From Brachypterus glaber (Eukaryota > Arthropoda > Insecta > Coleoptera > Kateretidae): a stretch of 64,000 nucleotides of DNA. This document shows, in pieces, positions 24,351 to 37,802 of this stretch; positions within the stretch are counted from its first letter, which is position 1, and the number at the start of each line of letters is the position of its first letter. The notes below the pieces were generated by a model that was not told the DNA's origin, made no database searches, and saw nothing but the letters and a program-made list of their open reading frames with translations. Made by a program: the position numbers and the translations under genes. The DNA lies in NCBI GenBank assembly GCA_958510825.1, contig OY294052.1, positions 9,073,816 to 9,137,815 on the forward strand, in the 5' to 3' direction.

Positions 24351-24932
24351 ATATCGACCTGCAAATTTCAAAACATCGTATTTGCAAAAAAATAATTTTC
24401 AGTTTCTTGTACTAATCAATGATTCTGATGATTGTTAACCTATACTAACTCCAATTTATTACTTGAATACAAGGTAACTTATAAACTAAGTGGAGTAGTT
24501 AACTGGAGTTTGTAAATTTAACCAGTCAACATAATTATTATGTACAGAGGTAATTCGTGCAAAGAACCAAAAAATTTTATATTTAATATATTTTTTCTTC
24601 GAACATACTAAAATGTTCATATTTTATAACTGAACACACTAGTTAGAAGTGATCTATTTTTTTACAGTAAAAAAATGAGTTCATTGTTGTACGCTGTAAA
24701 AAAAGTTAGTTAGCAAAACCACCACTGGCGGCAGCACTCTTTGACTTTGATGACAGCCATACTTTAAACTTGTTTGTTTATTATGTAACAGGTAGTTGAC
24801 TCGAGATTTTGTGCAAAAACCTTCCCGTCGTCCGTAAATTCTACAGACTAGTAAAAAAAGCTTTACTTTTCCTTTTAGTAAAACAATATACTATTTTGCA
24901 GACACGATGTTTTGAAATTTATAGGACGATAT
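24351..24932. repeat. Inverted-repeat element with ends like those at 43073/44235
   Basis: ATATCGACCTGCAAATTTCA with AAACATCGTATTTGCA (left) is answered by TTTTGCAGACACGATGTTTT with GAAATTTATAGGACGATAT (right). The same end sequence, less diverged, bounds the element at 43073-44235. A dispersed block (24607-24824) lies inside. Confidence 0.65.
24607..24824. repeat. Dispersed block, inverted copy at 58094-58315
   Basis: Shared landmarks are ATGTTCATATTTTATAACTG, CACACTAGTTAGAAGTGATC and ACCACTGGCGGCAGCACTCT. The copy here contains about 38 bp (around 24767-24805) missing from the 58-kb copy. Confidence 0.8.
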
Positions 24933-26058
24933 GTATTTTTTGTCTACTTTATATATTTATATATCGACATGTTACTTTCTCATCTCCGAAATTTTAAAAA
25001 GTTACTTTGCATTTAAATAATTTATTAAAGTTATAAAAGTTATTAGTTATCATGTACATAATTAATTAGTACAAAGAACCGAAAATCAATTTTTTGGACA
25101 TAAAAAGTTGAGAAAGTTCCGCAACGATAGTACTTTTTTTGTCGACAAAAATAAGGTGATCTCCATAAGAGAGGCAATCTTGAGGTATAGATTTTTCAAA
25201 TGTATCTATTTAAGGGTATATTTTGAAGAGTAGAAGAATTTAAAATTTAAGGTAATTTACCCCTTACAGAAAAAAAATGGGCTACTAACCATATTAAGGT
25301 CTATTTACATAGCTATATATTTACATATTAAAATAAATTATTACTATTTTAAATAATCAAATATAAATTATGTTTTAAATAAAATATTTTATTAGTATAT
25401 TTTATTAATATATTTTAATACTTTAAAATTCTCATAGGAATTGAAATAAACGCAAATTAGCTGCATTTTAGTGGCAATTAGTAGCAACGCGGAGCAGAAC
25501 TTATTTTAAAATAAATAAATAAATTTTAATTAATTTCATTAAGTAGTTAATTATATATTAAATTAACTAAAAGTAAAGCACTGCTTTTTAATTGACTTAT
25601 TTGTATTAATTATGCTTATTGCTTAACTTTTACCTTTGTGAATTTTAATTTATTTTCTATTGATTTTAATTTCTATTCATGTTCGTTATTTAAGCTAAAT
25701 TAAATATTTCTTTTTCTTTTTGATTTTTAAATAGTATATTATTGTTATTACCAAGTTTCAGAAGAGAAATATTACTAACCTTTGCTGTAATGGACGTTTT
25801 CCCACCTCAGTAGAAAATGTACTTCATTTTTATTTTTTTGTTTATTTTTACATTAAACATAGTGCAATGCCTTAAATAAAACCAGTATAAAAAACCATTT
25901 TTGTTTCATCACATAAGGAAAAAGTACCATGTGTAAAACTCATATTTTGCAGCTCATCTGCATAATTTCTACTTCTAATAAAATACTGAATTATTTTATT
26001 TAAATGTTATTTAACAGTACTTAATTCTTTGGAAGTAAGATTAATGGTATCTTATAAA
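24933..26058. other. AT-rich stretch with no gene seen
   Basis: Long AT runs, no open frame with family features, and no clear inverted repeats. Confidence 0.5.
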
Positions 26059-26068
26059 AACCAACTGG

Positions 26069-26362
26069 TTGCTGGAAAAAGGAAGAACTGTACTCAGACA
26101 ACTTGTAGGGGTCCTCACGGGCCACTGCAAGCTAAGGAAGCACCTATCAACAATGCGGATTCTAGAGAGTGAGTTATGCCCAGAGTGCGGAGAGGATGAA
26201 ACATCCTCTCATTACTTAGCCGAGTGTGATAGATACGACAGAATCAGGTTGCAAGTCTTTGAAACTCAAAGACTCAACCAATAGGAAATAAGAGATCTCC
26301 CCTGGGCCAATATCCTGACCTTTATTGAAAGGACGGGCAGGTTCAAGGAGGACTCAAATTAG
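26069..26362 (+). pseudogene. LINE polyprotein C-terminus (zinc-finger region) fragment
   Basis: The frame encodes LVGVLTGHCKLRKHL and then a CPEC...HYLAEC zinc-finger motif. Sequences of this type follow the RNase H region at the C-terminus of I/R1/Jockey-type LINEs. An in-frame TAG at 26282-26284 interrupts it; the same frame then continues (DLPWANILTFIERTGRFKED) to a stop at 26360-26362. Reverse transcriptase is absent. It overlaps in sequence with the inverted fragment downstream. Confidence 0.75.
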
Positions 26363-26439
26363 TAAATGGCTGGGATTGCCTGGAGTGACAAAAAGGGCCA
26401 GAAATGGCCTAGTTGTCGGGCTTTGGCCAACCCAAAAAT

Positions 26440-26746
26440 TTACTCCTTAGCTTGCAGTGGCCCATGAGGACCCCTACAAGTTGTCTAAGTGCAGTTCTTC
26501 CTTTTTCCAGCAACCAGTCGGTTTTTGCTTTGCTTGGGCCAGCCAGGAAGTCCTTAGCTTGCCGGCAACCGTCGACAGCTATCCATTTCTCCTTTAGCTT
26601 GGTATAAGCTTACTTATTACAAGGAAGCGGTCTTTACCTGCTTCCTTGTAACACCCAATATAGATTCCGGTCCAAACCTAGCAAGTTCAACTGCCTTCTC
26701 GTTTCGGGGAATTCCACTATGATCCGGTACCCATACCAGTTAAACT
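26440..26746 (-). pseudogene. LINE RNase H fragment, inverted relative to its neighbour
   Basis: Read on the minus strand, the frame gives WVPDHSGIPRNEKAVELARF, the C-terminal motif of LINE RNase H domains, then stops and frameshifts. Its last part (26447-26525) is the reverse complement of 26060-26140, including ACAACTTGTAGGGGTCCTCA with one or two changes. The two pieces are an inverted, partly overlapping pair from one LINE family. Confidence 0.75.
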
Positions 26747-27345
26747 TTTTTGGTCCTTGCTTCCAAGGCTTCTGCACACTCGCCGAGATTTAAAAATACG
26801 TCTCCTATAGCTCTGAATATAAATTAGTTGAGCCCAAGCACACTGCCTATGCTTTACGTTTTTCAAAAAACTCTTATGGCTCAAGAAAAACGCTTCGTTA
26901 AATTTGGTTTTTTTATCGATTGCTTAAATTTTTTCCTTTTATTGCTACATTTGTAATTGATCCAACCAATTGAAATTAAGATTTTAGTACTAATGCAATA
27001 AAACGTACTACATTTGAAATTTAAGGCAATTAATCTTACTTTCTGATATATGTAATTCTTCCATTTTGGGAATTTTAATGCTTCTCGGCAACGCAGCTTA
27101 TTGCGGCTTGGCAACAGCGGAAATAAGCGCCTTGTTTTTTAAGTTTTTATTTTCAGTGTCAGTACTTGTTGTAGAGTTAATTTCCAATCCAATCCAATTC
27201 CAGTATGGCTTTTCCCTTTGGGTAGTTGGCCAGCTCGATCTAGTATAATTTTCGGACAACGCAAAACCGTCTCCCTCTGTCGTGATGTTTGCGCAGACCC
27301 CAACTTATAAAAAAAATTATTGATATTCATATAAAAATATCCACG

Positions 27346-27742
27346 TGTAAAGTCCAAACTTTACAATTAAACGAACACTTTCACCACATTACATAAATTA
27401 AAAAATTAAATTAATCAAGACCTGTGCATATCAATGATTGCGATGCTGATGCTGGAGTAAATCCGCCAAAGCGGTCACACCCGTCCCTTACAAAGATCAC
27501 GCTGCGACTGAGTTAATTTGGCTGAGACTAATTATTGTTCAGAAACGTTTTTTTTTTTTGGGGAATTTAAAAAATTGTAAAAAGTGGTCCTGCTCTGACA
27601 TTGCCCCACTTATATAAAAGAAAACAATAGAAAATTTGACAAATAAACATTTTCCCAGCCAAAAATAGAAATTAGTGTCACTCCATCTCTCGGTTGGTTT
27701 TGGGAAAAGAATCTTCCGCCAGATGGCGTGACTCTAACAGAA
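27346..27742 (-). mobile_element. Possible solo or degraded LTR
   Basis: On the minus strand the segment opens TGTTAGAGTCACGCC, has TTTTATATAAG as a TATA-like box and closes TTTACA. That is compatible with a TG...CA LTR of about 400 bp, but no primer-binding site, second LTR, target duplication or gag/pol frame could be recognised. Weak call from layout only. Confidence 0.25.
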
Positions 27743-28408
27743 ATATACTATGTATAATAAAAAGTAATTTAAAAGTTTTAATGGTTGTAGAAAATTAATT
27801 TAAATCAAATCAAAAATCAAAATATATTTGATAAATGTTACAACAAATGTTTTAGCAAGTATTTTAACTGTATTTACCATTTTTTAAATTGTTGTTTAAA
27901 TATTTTTGTTTAAAGGTAAAATATTTATTAATTTAGAAATATAATTGAATAATCAATTGTTTTAACCATTGTTAAAAAATAAACATAAATACTATTAAAC
28001 TTTTTAATTTATATTTTGTAAACACACTTTGTAAAAATAATTAATAGTTACGGCCCTATTTGTATATGTATAGATAGCGTTAAGGATATTGAGTTTTATT
28101 TAAAAAATCAACAACGTTTTAGCACTTAATATATGTTTTAGGTAACAAAAAAAAAAGGAATTTATAAAATAAAAGTATTTGAATTGACTTTAATGGAATT
28201 TAGTTGCAATGTCAAACTAAAATCCCTATTCCTCATTTCTCTAATCTCTATCAACCTAATTTTATAACATCAATAATATTGATTCAATATACACTGCAAT
28301 ATCGCTAATACTAAACCGCCACAGCATAGCATAGCGATCCTACTCTGTATTATCCCTATTTCCCAAGAATCCAACTTTAAATGGGAATTTTTGGAGAGTA
28401 GAGAGATA

Positions 28409-29085
28409 CAGGGTGTCCCATTTATGGGAGATCAATCGTTTTTTGACGTTATTATTAAAGGTATCGGAATAAAATTTATGTCAGTCACCCAACAAGCTAA
28501 AAGTGTGCATAAATTAAAGTTTCCTACTATCTTTTGTTTTTGAAATATAGTTTATTTAACACAATTTTTATAGGCAATTTTAATTTAAAAGATATTTTTA
28601 TTCTTTGATCAAGAAATGTTCCATAATTTTCGTCTAAATTATAAATAATTTTATATAGAATAATTGTTATTTATTATTATATTAAAATCCCAATTTTCTA
28701 GTACCTAAACTATTTCCTAGATGGAACTACTGTATTGTTTTAAATTTTAATCTGAAAAAGTTCATTAAGGCCTTAAGACCTTTTGATATATTTTTTTTAA
28801 TATTTATAGTTTTTTAAAGAAATTAATTAAAAAAGAATGTATTTGTATGGTTTGTTTATCCAATGTAAACAAATTAAAGAATTATTTAATATTATAATAT
28901 TTTTTTTAATGGTATTTAAAGAAACAGTTTAAAAAATTGAATCTCTGAAATGAAGCTAGTAAAAAACTGTTGTTTAGACACACGTATAACTTTTTTGGGT
29001 GCATATTAACTGACATATATTTTATTTCCATAGCTTTAATAATAACGCCACAACACGATTAATCTGTATTAGCTGGGACACCCGG
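28409..29085. mobile_element. TA-flanked foldback element, CAGGGTGTCCCA family, 677 bp
   Basis: Left end CAGGGTGTCCCA and right end (read inward) CCGGGTGTCCCAGC, both bordered by TA. The arms share GCGTTATTATTAAAG and GGAATAAAAT(T/A)TATGTCAG. No transposase frame. Confidence 0.8.
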
Positions 29086-29889
29086 TATAGAGGGCGGTTG
29101 TTTCAAAGTAGGGTTATTGAGTATTGGGAATATTATAGAGTAGTAATATTATGGAGTAGTGTTGTTAGAAAGTAGGTAAATTAGGAGTAGGGACGTTAGT
29201 CTGCCTAATTTATGGCAAAATATTATGGCACATAAGTGTAATCCTGTATATTTATATATAAAATACAAAGTGCTAAAATAAATATTAAAAATTATAATGT
29301 ACAATATATTTTATAATTTAATCTTTTGTTAATTAATTATTAAAATATTTTTGATAACAAATTATGAGTAATCTAAAAGACAATCAGTACAGATCGTCAA
29401 TACTACAATAATTTAACAAAATAATACAGCGTGCTTCACAAAAAAGGCACAGTTTTAAGTTGATTATGAATAAAAGGGGTAGGTCATGGGGTAGGTGCAA
29501 AATCATTAGAACTCAGCACCTAAGACGTATATATTTTGGGGAAGTGGTAATGGTAAAGTATTGGGGGCTAGAAAATATTGGAGTCGGCGATTTTTTTTTC
29601 CGATAATTAGCCTAATTAACCCCCTCATATCGACTTTCTGATGAAAACTTTCAGCGCAAATATGTAAAAAATATAGTCTGGTTTAGAGTTGTTGACATTT
29701 TAAATTTTTTTTGGGCCTACGTTATCTGTAAGAAGATGTAATCCTATAAATATAGATCTGGAAAGCTCTCTTCATAGTATTTAATTTCAAAGACTTGTAG
29801 AATATTTATTTAATGCCCTAGAAGTCTTTTAGGATCTATGAGTTTAACTCTTTTTCATATTTTCTCATAAAGAATTATTTTAAGAATTT

Positions 29890-30642
29890 TATTCACGGCG
29901 AGCTTGGACAAACTTTTAATTAGGGTCGCTTTTTAAGAAAATTCCATTTATTTCAGTGTATGTTTAATTTATATTACAGATATCGCAAGAGCTTATTTTT
30001 TTAAGCAATTTTGTAAAATATCTTTGTTTTTATTTTCATTTGTTTCTAAGATATTTAAAATTAAAATTGACAAAACTCAGTTTTTAATCAAGTCTGCCAT
30101 TGTAATATATTTAAAAAAATTAAAATAATTTAAAATTAAGTTAACGCCATCTACAAATTTTATGTTACAAAATTACCACAAAATGTCTCTAACTTACTAC
30201 CATATTGTGTTCTAGCGCTTAGAGCCATTTTGTGATAATTTTCTAACATAAAGTTTGTAGAAGGCTTAAAGCTAATTTTAAATTATTTTAAAGTTTTTAA
30301 ATATCTCAATAGGCTACAGTTGTAGACTTGATTAAAAAATGAGTTCTGTCAAGTTTGATTTTAAATATCTCAAATAAAACCTAAGATATTCTATCAATTT
30401 GCTTAAAAAAATAAACTCTTACTATATCCGTGATAAAAATTAAACATACCCTGAAAAAATAATGATAATAATAATAATAATAATAATAAAAACTAATGAA
30501 ATTCGAATTTTCTCAAAAAGAGCTCCGAGGATTTTTTCTTTTTACTTCTAAAATAATCAGGGGATGTCCCCAAATCGACTTCTAAAAAAAAAACTAAAAG
30601 TGATCCTGATTAAAAGTTAGTCGAAGCTGGCCGTGTACTCTC
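29890..30642. mobile_element. Long foldback element, arms about 300 bp
   Basis: CACGGCGAGCTTGGAC with AAACTTTTAATTAGG (left) answers AAAAGTTAGTCGAAGCTGGC (right). Inner pairs include CTAAGATAT, AAAACTCAGTTTTTAATCAA, and AAAATGGCTC facing AAAATGTCTC near the centre at about 30190-30230. A short (AAT)n run at 30459-30490 sits in the right arm. Confidence 0.75.
30459..30490. repeat. Short (AAT)n microsatellite
   Basis: ATAATGATAATAATAATAAT within the right arm of the foldback element, absent from the left arm. Confidence 0.85.
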
Positions 30643-31449
30643 TTTCTTCAAACTACTTATAGGTACTATAAAAAGTCCATGTAATCCGATTACAAAGAAT
30701 TTACTGTTGGATTGTAAAATCATCCGTATTAAATTTGTCTTGTTTTCAACAAAAAATCAACAAAATGTTTTATTTATAACCAAAAAAAATGACCTACTGC
30801 CTATTTAACAAAATTAAAAACACTGAAAAAAATTTTTACCTACTAAATACGGTGTTTGTTGTAAAAAACACTTTTTTAGTGAAAATTTTAATAAAAAAAA
30901 AAACAAAGTTTTAGTATACTATCTAGATTTAATAATTTCTCTAGACGATATATTAATCACATTTTTTAAAAATAATTGTTATCAACAAGATTTTAATTAT
31001 TCGAAAATATACTTCTATGTATGTAATAAGTATTACTATTTGAAATATGCGTAATTTTAAAACATACTGCCATAATTTTTATTGGTAGCATTATAATAAA
31101 TTTATCTAACATTTTCATTTTATTATAGATATATAATTTAAAATTTACATACCTATATAAAGTAAAATACTAAATTTAATATGATGCTATCAAACGCATA
31201 TTGGTCATAAATGCAAAAACTCATCAGATATTTTTTATTATATGATTATATGCAATATGTCTAAAAAATAAATAAATAAAGAGTTTTTTAATGACTATTG
31301 TAAATAAAATTATTAAACCAATCCCTTAAAATTTTAATCAAAAAATATCAAATGAAATTTAGCTTTTTCTAATAAATTTCAAATTGAGGGATATAGTATT
31401 ATATAACAGTCAGAAATTTGGCAATTGTTTCAAAGTGAAAGAGGTACAC

Positions 31450-31645
31450 AATTTATTATTCTATCAATTATTTTCTAATCATCTACAGAGTGATTTTGGT
31501 TGACTGACAGTTTTGGGCTGCTGGCCCTCTTCAGTACCAAGAGTTAACTCTGTACTTTAATTAAGAAAACAGTCAGTCTACCAATATCACACTATACGAT
31601 GATTAGAAAATAGATTCATGGAATAATAAATTAATATTTTTATAA
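31450..31645. mobile_element. Foldback repeat, family with 42612-42933
   Basis: The ends AATTTATTATTCTATCAATT and GATTCATGGAATAATAAATT are inverted. Inside lie CTAATCATCTACAGAGTGAT and TGACAGTTTTGGGCTGCTGG, which recur in the second member with a different central loop. Confidence 0.8.
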
Positions 31646-32071
31646 TTTTGATTAAAATTAAAAATTTAATAATAACATTTTTTTACATTTTATGTACCCA
31701 TTTTTATTATTTATTTATTTCATTTAGGTAATCCTTTTATTATACATAAATTTATGATTTTATATTAACCCTTAACAGGTACGGAGTCGTCTGACAGACT
31801 TGGCGGTTTAAATTATTGATTATAACTTAATATTATGAACTGATACATTTTTCACTTTTTCTATTGTTTATAGCGCTTAATTTTCAAATATATTTCTTTG
31901 ATTTTTTTTTTCATGCAATTTTATTTAGTTTGGTATTTTATTATGTTTTGTGACATTATTTTATGACATTAATTTTTACATAATATGTAAAATATTATCC
32001 TAGTTTAATAATGTTCCTAACATAGAAGTTAAATATTTAAATTATTTTTCTTGTTCTTTATGTATTATAAA

Positions 32072-32477
32072 TTGATTTTAATCTTGCTTTTAGGAAAACA
32101 CAGTGAAAAAAACTCAAAATTATAAAGCCAATGTTTCGTCCCTTATTGTTGGTGTTTCTTCCTGGCAAATTTATTAAAACAATATAATAAATATAAAAAC
32201 TAGGGTAAATGGTAAAAATATTAATAAATTAAATTTACATTAAAAAATTTAAAAAGTATATTAATTATTCTGTAATATTTTTTTTTATTTTTTTTTTTAT
32301 TTTTTTATTTAAATTTAATTTATTAATATTTTTACCATTTACACTAGTTTTTATATTTAATTATTATATTGTTTTAATAAATTTGCCCTGAAGAAGCCCC
32401 AACAATAAGGGGCGAAACGTTGGCTTTATAATGTTGAGTTTTTTTCACTGTGTTCCTTAAAGCAAGATTAAAATCAG
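32072..32477. mobile_element. Foldback element with conserved GGGCGAAACGTTGGC arms
   Basis: The arms are about 190 bp. The right arm reads AAGGGGCGAAACGTTGGCTT, TATAATGTTGAGTTTTTTTC and ACTGTGTTCCTTAAAGCAAG; the left arm is its inverted counterpart. The centre is a T-rich spacer of about 25 bp. Non-coding. Confidence 0.88.
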
Positions 32478-35400
32478 TATATAGAAGTTAAATAAAAAAT
32501 TTAGTTTTTTTGCATTTTTTTTGCCAAACCGTTTACGTAAAAAATATCTACCGCACCAGTTAAGAGTTAAACTTAAAAAAAGTAAAAATATACAAATAAA
32601 TAATAAATATAATAAAAATATAGATATTTAATACTGAAATGTAAATATGGTCCAAAATAATGTGTTGTATCTATATTTTTTATTAAAACCAACCATTTAA
32701 TGACATATTGTATTTAAATAATACCCCCACCTAACTCAAATTGTACATAATATAACAGGTATTTTTATATACTTTAATAATAATAATCGTATTAATTAAA
32801 TTAAATTAATTTAATTAAACTTAATCTGATGACTTTTTTGCTTAAAAATCCTAACATAAAATAAATTTAAGTGGTGAACAAAAATATAAAATAATGTTTA
32901 TTGTAAAAAATACATCCTTTATCGATGTGACATCTGGATTGTTTATTAATAAATACGTTATAACGATATTTCTTTTGTTTTATTTACCTTTTTGTAGGTA
33001 TGTGAAATTATTACATAGAACATTAGGTTGGTACTAAGAAAAAAAAATTAAGCCCCTTAATTTGCTTTAAATTGTCTAAAAATGATGCGGATAAAATTTC
33101 AGGTCGATAGCTCAACGTTATCACTTGCCGCATCAAGCCTTAAAAATAGTGCATGTAGGGGGTTTAAGACATTTCCATTGCACAGTGGTTCAGGAAAAAA
33201 CAAACAGGGAGAAAATTCTGAATTTTTGCATACTACTATTTTTTATACCGCTGATTTCAAATAAAATAACGAAAAAATAAAAAAAAAACTTTGCCATTGG
33301 GGTGGTCCAAAATGTTAGTTATTTTATCTTCCCAAAAATGTGTCAAATGGCTTCTTTTGATTTTTGATTATGTTGATGTAGACCAATGTTCATGAGGTAA
33401 AAATTCAAAATGGCGGAGTCAATAGGACGCATAGGTTTTTCAACCTTAACTGTATTTGCACGAAATTAGGGCAAATTTTTTTTGCAGTCATAATTTTTGG
33501 AGAAATACTTAAAGTTAATGCATTTAATAAAGATATGATCAACCCTAAAAATAAATTTAATCCCATATTTCGTGAAAATGTAAAAGCCAAACCTATGCCC
33601 TATAAAGAACAAAAAAAAAATTAATATATATTTTTTTAAATTGTAACGATATAAATCGTCACTTTGTAATATAGCAAGGGTTAATTAAACTATTCGTTTA
33701 CTTACGTTATAATTTATGTTTATTTTGTATATAAATAGTTACGTACGTACAGAACTATTTTGTATCTGGGACTATTTTGTAGCAGGAACTGAATTCTAAC
33801 CATATAAGTCTCTATTCCATAGTTCTACCTGAAAATAACATAAAGAAAACATAATTAGAATATGATTTTTAATAATAAAGAATCATATGACTTATTTCTC
33901 TATAATACATTTGTCTATGGACTTACCTGGTTTTTATATGTTTCAGAGTCTATTGAGGGTTGGATTTCACTGGCTTTCATCTGTAGCTTGTTTCTCCTGG
34001 AAAGTTTCATATGCTTATTGCTTCGGGATAATCCAGAATTTGTTGAAAATAGTTTGCTGGAACTGCTCACTTAGATTCAGTATTTTGTTTATACTTAGTT
34101 CACAGGACACTTAGTATTCTGTTCGTATTTTTATTAGTTTTGCTGATAAACAATAAGTATTGTTTATATTTGTTTCTTAGAGTAATATTTTGAGGTTAGA
34201 TATCACTAATACGGATTTATTAGGAAATAGTCTTTTTGTTATTATTTTTGGTGTAGTTTTCGTTACCTTTATTAGGAATCCTATACGGTAAAACTGTAGT
34301 TGATAATGACTTGCATAGATGTCGCTAATAGTTCAGAAATAGGATTTTATTTACCTGAAGGGTTCATACCGGTTGATAAGGTCGATTTTCGCTCCTTCTT
34401 GATGCAACTCTGTACAATGGTGGTGTCATTTTGACGAGTGTTTATTTTCTGTAATCATCGAAGTAATCCTTCATGTATTTTTATTTAAAGTTAGTGAAAA
34501 TGAATATTTAAACAATGCGGAAGATATTATAACTGTTATTTTCTACAATTACGCATTTATAACGTTTCGATGGACATCGAAAACTTAGAATGACACGTAA
34601 GTTAAGTTTTTCTGTTTCTTAGAATATTTCTGAGATATAATTATTGTTTTAGCACCATTAATTAATTAATTAATTAATTACCATTAATTACTCACCATTT
34701 CTATACCATTAATATGGAATTACATTAATTTAAGTTGAAGTTTATTTTGGTATATTTGATATACAAGTTCTCCGCATGGAGTGATGTTTTGTTGGAACAT
34801 GGTTCTGTATTTTTCGGCATAGATAAATTCTATGTAACCGTCTAGCAGACAATTTTATATTGGACATAATTTTCAAAAGTATATTTTATCCCGGACAACA
34901 TTTTCAATCGTACATTTTATCCTGGAAGATGATTTTTCCAAAGTAGATGGGACAGCCTATATTTTTTTTTCTTTCATTTGAGAAATGAATTCATCAGCAT
35001 AGGGGAGACTTGTACAGATGGAGACGATGGAATTCATACCTCATGGATTTTGCAGAAACCAGCTAAGTACTCATTCTGAAAACTTTTGAAAGCAATATTT
35101 CATATTTTTAAATTCTTTTATTTCAATATTCTTATAACTGTAAACTTTATCAGATCTGATATAGTATTGATTAATACTATATGCCCTTCTGTCTTTTGTT
35201 CATTTTTAGGTACTTATTTTTTTTTTAAAAACATTTAATCTCATTTATTAATTATTAAATATCATACTTTTGATTAAATGATTTCTAATTTAAGCATGAC
35301 TTTTATACACTGCAAGAAATGATTGTTGTTTACATACATTTCTTGGTGCTTGCTGAACTTCATGTTTTCTTTATACATTTAAGTCGAATGATTTCTGAAT

Positions 35401-35813
35401 TTAGTAATTTTTATTAAGATTTCTTTAATTATATCTTAATATAATTACACATATTTTTTATATATATTAATACATTACTTGATGTGCTTTCATTAAGTTT
35501 ATTTATAATAAATTTCTCAAATGAATTATCTTATTTTATTTAAGGGTTATATTTTCTCAAACTGAAAAGCTTAAGTATTTACACTAGGTTGTTACTTACC
35601 TAAAGGAGTAAAAGCTAAAGTAACTGGCGCCCCTAACAACATTAATTAATTCTTTCTATTTTTCCCTTGCCCATACCCATTGCTCCGCTGTCAAAACTAG
35701 CCGTTGGCAGTGAACGTATTAATTACGGTACAAAATATTCGTTCGTTCAAATACTTTGGCCTAAGGTCAGTGAGACAATAATTGCCATGTTCCTAGTGCC
35801 ATACCCTTCAACT
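32478..35813. other. Stretch without a recognised gene
   Basis: Frames at 33082-33264, 33405-33590 and 33862-34114 show no family motif and no splice-flanked exon structure. AACTGGCGCCCCTAAC at about 35619 resembles a retroviral-type primer-binding sequence, but no LTR pair could be matched to it. The rest is AT-rich. Confidence 0.45.
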
Positions 35814-36150
35814 TGTTAGTGTCATAGACAGCACTGCCAGTATATCCGTTATATCGAAAAGATGTCTGTAAATAGGATGTATCTATATCCAGTTGCAACG
35901 TTCGTTATGACGTACACAAAAATGCAGTTCGTGTTTGGTGCTCTTCCACTATAAAAAACTTGTAAACTTGTGCTGACTGTCGCAAGCTGGGTAGCACCGA
36001 TCATTGTAGAGCAAGATAGTAATGTAGGCACAAACATGCACTTTCTTGACTCATATTGTGTTTTACTCAATAAAGAAGCATAAAGGAAATTTTTTTTGAG
36101 ATTGTTGTCTCGGTGTTCCTAATATTGCCATTCAAAGTAATTGACAACAA
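35814..36150 (+). mobile_element. Possible solo LTR
   Basis: Opens TGTTAGTGTCATAGAC, carries ACTATAAAAA near 35950, AATAAAG near 36070 and a TTGTTGTCTCGG stretch, and closes GACAACA. The TG...CA ends with TATA and polyadenylation signals in order suit an LTR, but no target duplication or second copy is visible. Confidence 0.3.
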
Positions 36151-36156
36151 AAAAAA

Positions 36157-36310
36157 ATGATAAAAACAAAAAGCAACAAGAAAAGAAATCAACGAAGAAA
36201 TCAGAGCTTTCTGAGTCTTAGTTCTGCTTTTTATTCGAAGAGAATATATGAAATTGTAATTAATACGTACATGAAGTGCATGGGGCTTACTAAAAACGAC
36301 AAATTGTTAT
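36157..36310 (+). repeat. Dispersed block, inverted copy at 49135-49265
   Basis: The blocks GAAATCAGAG, TTCTGCTTTTTATTC and GGGGCTTACTAAAAACG occur here and, reverse-complemented, at 49135-49265. Neither copy keeps a shared open frame, so the 67-residue frame here is probably fortuitous. Confidence 0.65.
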
Positions 36311-36360
36311 TTATTGCCATTACCCTATTTAGGATATGGCTTTCTAATATTTTTTTTTAA

Positions 36361-37802
36361 GCTCCGGTTCACAGTATATTTATTTTTACCCATTAGAATA
36401 AATATATGTTTATATTTAATATAATAAAGTTTCGGGTAATTTTTAAAAATAAAATGTCTTAACATGTCAATAATTGGTTCACCCACCTTATTCAAATATA
36501 GCTGAAAAAATACGTAAGAAAATATTAAAACTAGTGTGAAAACACTGTTATAGTGTTATACTTAAATACAAAAAAATCAAACCACTTAAAAAACTGACAT
36601 TTTCTAAATTTAAATATTTCCAAAACTGCTTAAAGAATTTGACTGATTCTTTTTTTTTAGCCTAAACTTTCTTTACTTTTGTCTTTATTTAAAACAATTT
36701 AAAAAAAAAGCAACAGCAATAATGTACAACTATGTTTTTTGTCCCATCTTTTTGGAATTGGTACCCTACTGCAACTGTTTGTTAAATTATTAAAGTCTCT
36801 CTTATTGCCTCAGTTATTATGAATATTTTCTTTTTTTATTTTTTATTCTTTTATTTCGGGTTTAGGAGATTTTTTGCGTTTTGCGTGTAGTAACAAAAAG
36901 GAATATTTCATTTGGCATAAAATAAGCAGCAATTTTCGGTTAGTTAAGCTTCTTTTTTATTTGTATACTTAGTGAGCTGGGTTAAGCATACATATTCATT
37001 TTATTTGTTAGCTTTTACAGCTTTTACACAAAAAGCTTTTAACGATTTATATTAGGTGGTAAGAGTGGACATTAATTGTTTTAATATGAATAATTTTGCC
37101 TGAACACGAAAAAAAAAATAGCTTTTAACTCTAAGAATAACACAAGCCCACAAAAAAAAAGTTCAATAGCCAGACTATATTTTTTTACGTATTTTAAGCC
37201 CTGAAAAGAACTTGACAAAGAAAAAGCTGGCTTACTCCAAGACCGCAAAAAAGGAAATTGAAAAATCTGCAAACAGGATAAAATGTTTATATAAAAGGAC
37301 CCGAGTTCACACCAGGGTATATTGCTGTTATTTCTACTGGGAGTTTTAAGCACAGTGGTCTAATTTGGTTAAAAACTGATGAAGTTAAACAAAAATGAGG
37401 TTATTATAAATTTTAAGTCACTGTTGGTATAACAAAATTAAAATTTACTAATAAATGGTCTCATTTTGAATTAAAAAAAAAAACAATTTAATGGACAGTG
37501 ATTTTTCCGATACACAAAACTGGGTGTCAACGAGAAATTTATAATTATTTATTGTCAAAATCTTTGACTTTTGAACTCAAACTTTTAAATTTTCACCAAA
37601 AATTAAATTTTATTTTAAGGAGTTGCAATCAAATAAAAATTGCAGCCCGCCAAAGTACTTTTGCGGTCCCTTATGTAAAATTGATAGATAACTAGACAAA
37701 ACAAAATTTAAACTAATTTTACTTATTATTTTTACCTATTTTTGTTAAAAATATGTTTACAAGCGAATAAAAAATAGCGTATGATACACGGACGAGAAAT
37801 AT
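36361..37802. other. AT-rich stretch with no gene seen
   Basis: AACATGTCAATAATTGGTTC (about 36463) recurs at about 49339 with small changes. Otherwise only low-complexity sequence and short chance frames (37081-37353, 37498-37695). Confidence 0.5.

Noticed and set aside
33862..34114. Two overlapping hydrophobic frames as a membrane protein exon
   Set aside because: They overlap in different frames of AT-rich DNA, without splice sites or homology that I recognise.
35600..35640. GGCGCCCCTAAC as a retroviral primer-binding site
   Set aside because: No LTR end pair or gag/pol sequence could be matched to it; one short similarity is not enough.
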